Assembly (NCBI GenBank): GCA_946406115.1
Contig: OX291542.1
Coordinates: forward strand, 25,183,321 to 25,247,320
Origin: Apoda limacodes
Lineage: Eukaryota > Arthropoda > Insecta > Lepidoptera > Limacodidae
Direction of reading: 5' to 3'
DNA: 64,000 nt
Under the pieces are notes generated by a model, which was given only the letters and a program-made list of their open reading frames with translations, ran no database searches and was not told the DNA's origin. The translations under genes and the position numbers were made by a program. How positions within the stretch are numbered: the stretch's first letter is position 1; every line of letters begins with the position of its first letter. This document shows positions 12,801 through 24,900 of this stretch, piece by piece.

Positions 12801-15800
12801 CAGCATTCTTTCTAATTTTGGTTTTTAAATCTAAATAAAAATATTTTTTTTATATATAATATTATTGCAATAGGATGTTGATACGCAGTACAACTTTATA
12901 AAGGGAAATTAAAATAAAGAACCTATCACCATAGCGGGTACAAACAATAGTTGAGACAGTTTCACAACTAAATTATTGTAACAATATTGGTTGCCCTTAC
13001 TAGGCATTGAATTCCTTCAATGTTACAGCCCAACAATGCACCATTGTGCCACTTGTTCTTATTACATTTAGGGGATTGAATAACATTCATGAAACGTGGA
13101 TATTAAAATATATTAATTTGTAATATCTTTGTATACCTTTCTTGGATATACAGTGGAGCGTCGATTATCCGAATGTCAATCAACTGAACGACCACTTAAC
13201 TGAACTAGTACAACAATCGCCCGTATTTATGTCAAGACATGGCATTTGTTAGCTTCAAATACAAGAGGAAAAAATCTGCTGATTCATCAGCAGCTGGTAT
13301 ACTTAAAATCAAACTGAGGGACATACTAAGGAAAGAAGATTACACTCTCAAAAACATTTAGGTACAATGCAGACGAAACTGGGCTCAATTGGAAAGCTTT
13401 TCCACGAAATCTTGGTTCACGTCTTGAATTAGCAGTGCCTGGTCCTCAAATGAAGCTGCTGAAGCGTTAACTTGCTTAAATATTGCTTTACGTTGGTTTG
13501 TAACACAAGCTGAAATCGGCTAGTATTAAATATCTGCCCTTAAAGAAGTGCGTGACCTAGCCTCTCGGAAGCTGGTGGGCTTGCCTCGGTAGACAAAGAT
13601 TGAGGATTTCTAAACATTATTTGTACCAAGTACCTGTTTTATTACAAGACTTTCTGCAATTGTTTTGTTTAATTCCCATTTGTCATCAAAGAAATTTATA
13701 AATATTTAAATAGAAATAGTTTGGTTATCCGAACAAAAAACGGTTTTCTGAACACCCATGTCCCCAAATTAGTATGGATAATCGACGCTCCACTGTAAGT
13801 GTTGTGATGGTATATCATTATGTATGAACAGTAACTTCTAAACTTTTTATTCTAATATAGGTATTTGGGTGCCAGAATTCAAGACTGAAGATGGGAAAGA
13901 AGTTAAACTAGAAAAATTTCATTTTGTTCCTGGTGTACCTAATTGTGAAACCACACAGCAAACTCCAATATATGACCTCGGAAATCCTGAAGATCAGTGA
14001 GTATTGCATTGTCTACAATATTTAATTATACATATAGCCTGTATCAATCTGAAAAATGTTGTAGGTGAATGTTTCAAATCAAACTTGTCAGCTACTGTTG
14101 ATTTAAAAAGTGACAAACATACGCATAGTTATAGTATTGTGATACAAAAAATAAAATTTGTATTTCATACTTTCTTTAGATGCAGTGTACCTGTCACAAA
14201 ATTTTCTTCAAACTGTGATCTGTTGTATCTCAGTTATTTTTGAAACAAAACATGTGTTTGACTAGTAAAAATTAATGAAAAATTCAATATTTTACAACTT
14301 TCTGGAAGACACAGTACACATAAAACACTTATTTTAGGAATTATAAATGAAAAACTAAAAAAAGCCCAAAAATTTTGAAGTTATTTTGCCCCTCCACTCA
14401 AGGTAACACAGGGCCTTGAGGTCAAAAATTTAACCTCTCTACCCTAGAGTTCCGCCAAATGACATGTCAAAATTTCATTGACTTTGGAATACTTCCCGGA
14501 TACCCCCCCTATATCTAATTATATTGACTGGACTATAGAAGGCCCTTAATGATTTTTGTTTATAAAATGTTGATGTTCATGTTTTTAAAGCATCTATACA
14601 CATATATATATCGAATTTAATGTGCAGGCTGTTGTAATATTTTTTGAATAAAATGGCGTCTTTTTGTTCATTGTTGTTATTATGAAATTCTTACCCCTTT
14701 TTAACCATAAAAAAGCCATATAAAATAAAATGTTTCAGGCTAAATCTTTTATTTGATGGGCAGTTACGTCATATCATAAGGGATAATTCTGGAACAGGTG
14801 GCACAACTGAGGATCGTATTACACCCAAGGGTTTATATGAACATATCCCTCAATCAGAAGTCAAGGAAAAATCCTTCATATATGTGCAGAATAAATACTG
14901 TATGGATAAAGTGAGTTATGATAATTTAGTACCAATTCAAAGTCGGTTAACAGAGTGATTAAATGCAATATTATATTCAAACTATCAACAGACTTATTAC
15001 AAAATCAATAACTTTAAATATTAAAACATAAACATTTTGAACGGGACTTAATATATTATGGTTTTTTTTTACAGATATTTTTTCAGGAAACAAATACAAC
15101 AGCTCTGTATGCTCTTGTTTGTATACCAAAAGTAGAAACATGTAAAGATATAAGCTTTCTGATGATAAAAATATTAAACCCGTTATTTCATGGAATCTCA
15201 ATGGTGTTATTTTTAATTGTGGCAATTATATATTTTGTGTTGCCGACATTACGTGACTTGGCTGGCAACATTATTACCACAATAAATATGTGTTTAATTG
15301 TGACTCAAGCAGCTAATTTAGTCAGAATATTTACAGAATTTAGTAACCATGTTAGTTTCATGGTCACAGGTAAGATCTCAACAAAATGAAATTGTTAACA
15401 ATATGTTAATTCTCAGCTTATTGCCTTTATTGTATTTTGATTTTCACTAAGTAGTGCTTAAAGCAATTCTTTTTTAGGGATCCGTCCCCTATGGGTGCCA
15501 ATTGAGCGCTATTACAAGGTCTAGGCTGCCTACCTGTCTGACTATTAAAGTAGGTGGAAGCATGAAATCTCCAGACTGTGTTATCATGGCAGTTTCGGTA
15601 TAAATAGTACAGTACATACAAGCTTCAAACTTGCAATGATTGTAGTGTGAGCTTTGAAGTATAACAACAAATATTACCGGCCTAAATTACTAGTTTATAT
15701 CTAGATTATTAAAAGAAACAATTAGAAATTTGTTTATTGGAAACAATATTTAAATTTTAGCAACGTCGGGCTTGGTCAGTACCTATTTGGATGGGTGACT

Positions 15801-18800
15801 GCTCAGCAGTACACTTTTTTTTGTTTGTGTTCGTTAATTAGCCAAATGGTGGTACGGAAGCCACGGCGCGCGAGTCTGACTCACACTTGACCTATTTTAT
15901 TTGATTTTCATGTTTTTGATTTTATTTTAGTTGAGATTGGACTAAAAAAACTCCGCGGCGGAATATTGAAAATGTTTTGTATTAGATATGGAGTGTACAT
16001 ATAATAAGGTTGCAGTAGATCCAACATTTGGGTACATTGTTTAAGTAATTTTTAAGATTATTAGATAGTACATCTGTCCAAGTCAAGCAAAACGAAACGC
16101 ACACACGCACAGCCATACCATTCTTTTCTCGAAGCTATTCAGGACATTTTCGGCTCCCCTGTAACTTTGTTGTGAATAAAGCTAGAAGGCTGAATTTTAA
16201 GTGACTAAGACGGCGTAGTATAACTAGGCATATTCCCAGATTAAATTCAATTTTAACCTATAGTTTAAAAAGTATTGCAAGTCAAAAATCATTAATTTTG
16301 ACACTGACACGCTCACTCAATTACCGACCATCAAAATTTTAAGGTAAACCCAAGTAAAGGAAACTTTACAATTAATAAATTGTAACAATCATGGTTGTCC
16401 ATTTCCCGGCAAAACCCAGGACATGGCAGGCGCACGCTCTACCACAGATAGGTAGGTAAATAGTGAATATAGATAGATACAGTAAGTCACAGACTATGTC
16501 TTCTTTAATACACTTATATGTATACTATACTTTTGAGTCGGCGCAGCTTGTCGAAGGCAAGCGATGAGATTAAGATATTAGCGATCTAAATTCGAATTTG
16601 AGTTTTGTAAAATGATTTATCAAACAACAAAATCTACCCCTAATGTTAGCGCTCTGAGAGCTTTATTTATGTTTGTAAAAGGTACCAAATGTTGAGCATT
16701 CATTTTGTCCGCTAGCGCTAAGTTTAAAAAATCGGCCAAGTGCGAGTCGGACTGGCGCACGAAGAGTTCCGTATCATTATCTATAAGAACGGCAAAAAAA
16801 TCACGTTTGTCGTATGGAAGCCCCTATATAACTAAATATTCTGTGAATATCTTAAGCGAATACCTGTTGCCGTTATCAATATCGAACAAAAAAATCACGT
16901 TTGTTGTATCGGAGCCCCCTTAAATTTTTATTTTATTTTTCTTCGGGTACGGAGCCCTAAAAATTATGTACCAATCAGAAGAAAATTTAACTTGCAGCGA
17001 AGAGCGCCGCCATTAGATTATTTATTTCCTATTCGTACAAAGCATAGTTTAAAAATGTACTACATTAAAGTTATATCATTAGTAATAATCTGCTTTAAAA
17101 CGTTTTATGTTGCTCCTGAAATTAATTTGTGTGTAGTCTTGAAATATGCTTAGTACGAAGAGGAAATAAATAATATCTAATGGTGGCGCTAGTTAGCTGA
17201 AAGGGGCCTTACTATGATGGTTATTTAGAAAATGTGCATACTTCCTAATATTTCTATAAATGTATTTTAATTTGGACACTTTAATCATGTTCCAGATATT
17301 ACTCTGTACGTTAGTGTCTTAGCTGCGTTCTTCTGGTTGAACAGTTTCGGATTTTATATATGGAAAACATTCAAGTAAGTTTGAATTCACAAAATTACTA
17401 TAGTTCTTAAAATATAGGTTGAGCTCTGCGACAGCTGTCATTGGAATCACATCTATGGAGCATCGATTTTGCAGATAAAATCAATCGAAAAAAAATAGTA
17501 ACTTTATAAATTTAAATATTGGATTTACGCTGAATAACTTAATTTAGAATGATAAGGAGAAACAGGGAAAACAGAATGAGGTAATTTTATTTTTCAATTC
17601 AAAATATATTCAAACATATATTATAATAGCAACAATAATATAATGTATTAATGATCAATTATCAACATCGTCCCAGCACTAAGCCTGTTACTTTGACAGC
17701 TGTCGCAGAACTCAAGCAGTTATTTTACAAGGTATAAGATGAAGATATGCATTTGAAAAATATTATATTTATTTAAAATTTTATTTTACAGATCTAGGAA
17801 TGTATTTTTAAGAGTCACAGATGTTCGCAAATATTGCTACTACTCCAGCGTGGTATGGTCTTGTGTCGTAATGATGGCCGCTATGGCAGTATGTGCCCAC
17901 TTTTTGCTGGACACAGGCATTAGTCCTAACAGAAAAGTGAAGATCCAATGTGGTAATGATGAGGAACAAGATACTATTGGTAAATTGATATTTTAGCATG
18001 AAACTGCTTTTATGGGTTCAGTAGCCAAATTCCGAAAGTGGAACCCTTATAACTCCGTCCTTAGACGGAGCTAGTCTTGTTTCAACCGCCATATGGTTTT
18101 GTAATGAAATGGAGATTTTTTAAGAGTATCTAGCTAGTAGGTACTCTCAACCGACGGATGGAAATATTTTTTTTTGCGCACATTGTCTCAAAAAACTTTA
18201 GCGCTCCATTATCATTCATTTAATTCGTTGCCGAAAACGAGAAAGTAATAGTTAAAACTCCATGACAGTAATATAACGAAGATAGTTGTTTGCACATAGC
18301 ATATTTTTGGCACAGCGGTAGTAACACTCAGCCAAAATGTTTACTTCATTCATACAGTCTGTCCTCGCGTTTGGTGTTGAAAATTCCAACAAAGTCTAGA
18401 CATTCATGCCGCAAAAAAAACGTACTGTCTGACTGTAGAGCTGCCAAATGGCCATGTGTGAAAAGATATGTTTATCGGAAACGCGCGACCCCATCTCGCC
18501 GCGTATTGGACTTAACAATTGCTCTAGACATAATTGATGGCAGACTGTAATAATTGAAGGTTGTGGTAAAAGATTGGTCTGGCTAGCTGGCAGGACAAGG
18601 TCCTAGGTTTGATTCTCAGTAAGGGGCAACATCATCACCAGCTCACAGCAGTCCACTTATAGACGTAGGTCTCTTCCAAGGTGGGCTACTTTGGACGGTC
18701 CTTTACCTTACGCATGCAGTGAAATAAAATATACGGGCAACTAATTGTTTCAATTTATTAAGTACAAAGGTAGCACCAGGTCTGTGTCCAATAAGGCGAT

Positions 18801-18904
18801 AGATTTGAGACGGAATACCATACGTGAAAGGTGGATTTACGAACAGTTGACCTTCGTTATATCTCAAAGCTTCCCATCGGGGATAAGCGTCGTATTAGTA
18901 TTAT

Positions 18905-18950
<46 letters not shown>

Positions 18951-21900
18951 ATATTTTTGTTTCAGGTTGGCTGGGTATTGCAATATTTTTTACTCCAATT
19001 GCATTCACTATAATTTTTAACTTATACTTTTATGTCACCACCCTAAATGTCATAAAGAGAACAAATATTTATGGGAGAATTCACTACAAGCTCAAAGGAT
19101 GGTAAGATAAAAAATATATCATTTAAATTAATTTAATTTTAAGTATGATCATGATCGCTATGGGTACGTTGGCTTTGGGATAACTCACTCGCGCGAAAAA
19201 GCTTTTTTTATCGTTTAAAATCTGCGCGCAAAAAGCCCACTTTTTTTTTTTAAATTTCACTAAAAAACGTTGATCCGTTACTTACTTTACATAAGTGATT
19301 CGTTGGAAACTTTTTATTTTTGATTCTATTGAATTAAATATTCCGTCTACTGTTACTAATTAGCGAATACAATAAGAATAATTGAATTTAAATTGTAATT
19401 TTTTTTCTGAAAATTCTAAATTCACATAGTGGAAATTCAAAACGCACCTGTTTTATGTTTTAATAAAATTGCAAATTGCAATTCACGGAACTTGTTGCAA
19501 ATCAATTTTGTATGAAAAACAATCTGCGGCGTTTGCCCTTAATGTCAATAATTCAAACAGAGTATGAACCAAGATTAGTACAGTTTATTGGAGTGGTATA
19601 GTCGTTTTTTTAATTAGCCGAAGTCAGCTGACGTTTACTGTGTTGTCAGTTTTTGATGAAATAAAAATAGTGTTGTGACAAAGTGAACGATTGAAAAAAC
19701 TCCTGAATGAATGAAATTGCCTCGATTGTCTAGTGTATAGTTAGCCGAACTGCCGATATCGGGTACGGGGTTCGAATTTTAGTCGTGCTTTGTTTACCAT
19801 ACCAACGAGTTTTCGACGACTATGTATGTATAAAACAACACTCATTGTTCATTCATCTGATTGAACGAGAACTGAACGCATCACTATTACTTGAAGTATG
19901 GCAACATTATTTTACAAAGTGACATTAGCTACTGTCAGTTGGCTTCGTCTAATTAAAAATACGACTATAGAACGTTGAGCTGCCATGTTTCCCGGGTTCG
20001 ATTCCCGGTAGGGGCAACCAATATTGTTATAATTTGTAAAGTTGCTTCGACTCTGGTTTGTGCCCGATATGGCGATAGACTCACCATCTGTCACGTAAGT
20101 GGGACGGAATAGCATCGGTCAAACGTGAATAAACCTTCGCACGCAAGTTTTTCATGATATTTTTGATTGTTTCAGTTTTGACCTATTTATGCAACTATTC
20201 TTAATAATGACAATAACATGGCTGTTTCTGCTCCTGTCCTGGGTAAACGACAAATTTATGTACGCATATATAGTTGTAAACATGTTGCAATCAATTTTAA
20301 TATTTTACGTTTGCGTGATTCGGCAGTCGCACGTTACATTTTTGTTAAGAAAAAGCTGCTGCTATGCAGAGCCTGTCCCCACTGGAGATTGGGGTGATGA
20401 AATGACACAAATGAATGGCTTCCAGTGATTGGTAAAAATGTCAAATATTTGTATCTTGGGGGTTTTCCATAAATTAAATAGTTTAAAACTTACGCAGAAC
20501 TATACAGAGCTGTCAAAATCTTCATCCATAATTTCGACGTTTTTTCCGTGAATAACTTGCATATAGAGCTTTTTTTTTATAAATGGTTTTCAAATTTTAT
20601 TACTGAGCTCAACTTAAATTATTCTAAAACTTTGAGAAAAAGCTCGAGTTAAATGTCAATTAAGGGTATTTTTGGCCTTTGTGATTGTGTTGTGTTTCGT
20701 AATATCTCTAACTGTTCTGTAAAAAAAAACTATTTGCTATCCTGCTGTCAATACTATGCGATTGTCAAATTTGCCAGTAATTACGCGTTTAGAAAACAGG
20801 CAATAAGTAACGTAGAAACTTGAAATTTGATAATAGATTTTTATAGCGTGTACATAGCACGTCAATAACTGGATAAAAAACTGTTTTAGAATAATATGGG
20901 TTTATCCACTTCGGTACCAATAAAAACTAAACAATTTAAAATTCACATATCGATGGGGTGTCATTTAGAAGAGCCTACTGCAAGGATTCTAAGTGGTTTT
21001 GAATATATACTGATTATTTAGTAGTGTTAGGAAACGTGCCTTGCTTATATCGTGTTTTTTTACTCTCGATTATATTTGGTGATTTTTAAAGGCGCTATTG
21101 CATAAAAATGCATTTATATGCGTATAAAAATAATTTTATTTTTCTATATAAAGATTTAATCAGATAACATTAAAACTGACTATCCACCTTCACTAGACGG
21201 GAAAGTGCCTTGCTTATATCGTGTTTTTTTACCCTCGATTATATTTGGTGATTTTTAAAGGCGCTATTGCATAAAAATGCATTTATATGCGTATAAAAAT
21301 AATTTTATTTTTCTATATAAAGATTTAATCAGATAACATTAAAAACTGACTATCCACCTTCACTAGACAAGAAAAATTGTATCTCTTTAAAATGGCACTT
21401 TAAGTGACAAATCAGACATTTCAGGCGTTACTATCCCGTTCAATTTGTAAACCAAAACATTACGGAAAAAGAACATCGTTATTCGGTAAAATAGAGTTAC
21501 TCATATAATAAAAATACACAAAAACGTAGTGGTAAGGCCCTAGTAGAATTAACACGAAAATAATGTGATTAACGCCTTAAAGATTGATGATAAAAAGTGC
21601 TTTATTAGTTGATTAAGAGTACCGTGAAGTTGTTAGATTGAATATGAATGTAAATTAAATAAAACCATGATTGATTATTAAGGGTAGACATTAATCTAAT
21701 ATAAATCAGTGCTAACAAAGAATATTAAAATAATAATTGATTTCATACCGTTCACCAAGATAATGTAATTGCGGCTTTAAATAGTAATATACTAAGTGCT
21801 TTATTACTTGACCATGGGTAATGTAAATGGTTTTGAATTGTATACGAATGCAGCTTACAATACAGAGCTAATATTCCTTAAACACTATGAAAATATTCCT

Positions 21901-24900
21901 AGAAAACTATGAATATTACCTTATAGAAAATGTTATAATAGGCGCGTTCTATTGACGGCATTGAGAAAGAAATCGTTCTGTTTACCAAATGTAAACAAAC
22001 AATATGGCCACACTATTTTATTTCCGGTGCAGTCTGGTGCAGAGCAGTGCATCCACTGCTCTCCCTCCCGAGCACGTGCAGCCAATACGTTGAATGCGGT
22101 CCGGAAGTGACGTCATAGCGCATTAATTTTTGGTCAACAGAACGTATAATGCTTGTCTTCAAAACGCCCATAGTAGTTGATTACATTTCTTCTTACCACC
22201 AAAATATTGTGATTGGCGTTTGAAAGATTAATGATAAGAATTGCTTTATTAGTTAATTAAGGGTAAATAATGTGAGATTGTAAATGAATGCAGCTAACAA
22301 TTTAGATTAAAATTATAGTTATTTAGAAAGGAAATTTATTATAATCTGTACTCAAGTAATTTGATTCCGTAATAAGGTGTGTGCTAAAATGAGATATTCG
22401 ATCTTCTACTTTTATTAATGCTTTACTGGCGTTCGACATATTTAAGATGTATTCCCTGTAGACTTGCAATAGTCGACAGTGCTTTTAACGCACTAAAGTA
22501 GCTCAAAACGCTTACGTAAATGCCATGGAGACATATTACGTAGAAAGTGACGTCATAGTTGACGATTCTTATGACCAAATCAGAGTGCACACATAGATAG
22601 GTAGAACTTTTTTTTGTTCATAAATACGTGTTGAATTTAATTCTCAAAATATTCATGACATGAAAACGAATTATTGTGTAGAAAATTTTGTTAATTCTAA
22701 GTACCGACTGTTTTTAAAACCGTGGCACCCCTCCACTTCACTTTATAAGACTGTGTAGTTAATAAAAGAACTGTTTTGTATGTATGTGTCACATTTGCAA
22801 AGTTTAATGTTTGCTAACACTATATACTTAGGAACATAGTAATACTATAGTTCTGTAATGAGTCATATGGACTGCGCAATAGCCTTCCAAAATGGCTACA
22901 CTTTGTATAGAGACAAACTGCTGCAACTACCTGTCTCTTTCGTAAAAAAATGTTTGCTAACACTATAGACTTAGTAACATAATTACACTATAGTTCTGTA
23001 ACGAGTCATATGGACTGCGCAATAGCCGCCCGAAATTGGCCAAACTTTAGAAAGAGACAAAGCCACGTGCTCAACTACCCGTCTTTTCCGTAAAATAAAA
23101 AAACAAACGTTAAAAAGAGACCTCAGATTTGCTTCGTCTCTTTTACACTTTTGTGGCAATTTTTACTTTACAGCAGTCTAAGAAATGCGCTATCCAGTCT
23201 CTGTGTCTTCGGCTAACACATACTTAATTATAGTTTTGCTTTGCAACTTACCCACACACTTGTATCCACTGTTTTTTTTTAGGAAGGGCCAAGATTTTGT
23301 AGACGAACTACACTTACTATAATTATTTTAAGGAATGTTTTTATACATTAAGTGCTCAGAATGATACTTAATTAATGGTTTAATTCGAATTTAGTAAGTA
23401 AATAATTGGACCAAATATACTTTGATCTAATAAAATTATGTGATTAATTATTGGTTCTAAGAGACTGTTTTATAAATTTATGACTAGAATAAATATTGTA
23501 TTTTAATAGATGTATAGTTTTCTCGTTTATTGCAATATCTTGTAACCTGTCTGGCGTAGTCTGTTGTAGGTATTAAATATCATAACATACACATATATTC
23601 TAATATTTTTTGTAAAAATAAGCTTTATTAAAAAATGACTCAAATTGTAACATTTGTAACAAGCATTTACTTTGTATTTTGAATCGATCTAAGACCTAAG
23701 TAGATTGATGCTATTTTAAATTAAGTTTTGTGAATAAACTTATACCTACTGTCTCTAATATGCTTTTTTCGTACTTCGAAAACAGGAAAAGGTTCTCATT
23801 TCGACGTGTATATTATGTTTTTTAAATGTATGTACAAGGGTTTTTCAGAAAGGGTTTTAATGAAAACGCCTTGATATAAATTTCAACGTGGTTCCACATT
23901 AATTTGGAAAAAAGAATGATAATGGAAACCAGCGTTATTATTTAGATGAGCTACAAAAATATGTTTGTAGCGTTCTTACGCGTTGTCTACGCCGATTGTG
24001 ATCCGATTTTCACGAGATTTAGTCTAAGTAAACTTATTGAGGGCTGATAATATAAAACACAAAAAAGCTGTAAATGAAAAACATTTTCTTATTCTTGAAG
24101 GTTTCAAATTATATAATATTCGATATCGAAGGTGCTATCCCAAAAACAAAATTGCGCTACAATTAAGCTCATCGCCTAGACCTCTCCATCGCGGTCGAAC
24201 TTAACGAAAAGCCAGAAAATAATATTGACGATATTTGAAAACTGTTAACAAATTTGATCCAAATACCTAATTTTCTTTTCAAGCTGTGGTTCAAAGTACC
24301 TATTCATGAAGCCTTATTATAATCTTTTTGAGGATTTTAGAACTCGTGGTAGATTATTGTGCCCTCAAGGCACAAAACTAAGGAGTTTGGAAGCAAATAA
24401 CTTCCAATATATATCTACCCCTTCAAGACTTGTTTGCTACGTTAGTGATATAAAAAAAAACTGTCCAAGTCGGACTCGCATGACGCGACATAGCATGCTA
24501 GGTGATAACAGCAATCGGGCGCGGCATCTAGTTGCTTACTATACAAATTTGGCGACAGAAACGTTTTGTTTAAAAACACCTAAAAAATCATTAGATTAAT
24601 ATTTAGACTTGCTAAATCTGAACACAGGTTAGACTGCAGTAAGGCCGTAGTAACCTAGCGCAACATAGCCATCATCCTTTATCGCCCTGAAGTAGATATT
24701 AAAAATGCTAAAATGCGTGTCGTGTATTTGACTGTAATCTTCAAGACTGGTTTTGAGCAGTACTTAATTTTTAAATTTATATAAATGATAAATAAAGGAA
24801 ATCCTAATATAGCAGTGAATAAATTTTTCATTATAAATTCTAAAGGTGCCTCTAAAATAACAGTGCTTGGAATAATTGGATTTACAAAGGGGTGTAAAAA

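Larger units (their letters stand above)
15370..17295. other. Receptor intron 4
   Basis: A 1.9-kb intron with a 5S-like SINE (15757-15895) and copy 2 of the GCCAAGTGCGAG repeat family (16729-16962). Nothing else is recognised. Confidence 0.6.
17980..18965. other. Receptor intron 6 with SINE and TA microsatellite
   Basis: Contains a tRNA-type SINE (18560-18890) and a TA run (18907-18946) about 20 bp before the acceptor of exon 7. The acceptor itself (TTTTGTTTCAG) is intact. Confidence 0.6.

Noticed and set aside
15757..15812. Functional 5S rRNA gene
   Set aside because: Only the 3' internal half is present, with an insertion between the boxes. A shared non-5S body marks it as a retroposon.
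19965..20035. tRNA gene
   Set aside because: The B-box and T-arm are good, but the acceptor stem and anticodon arm do not close, and a SINE body follows.
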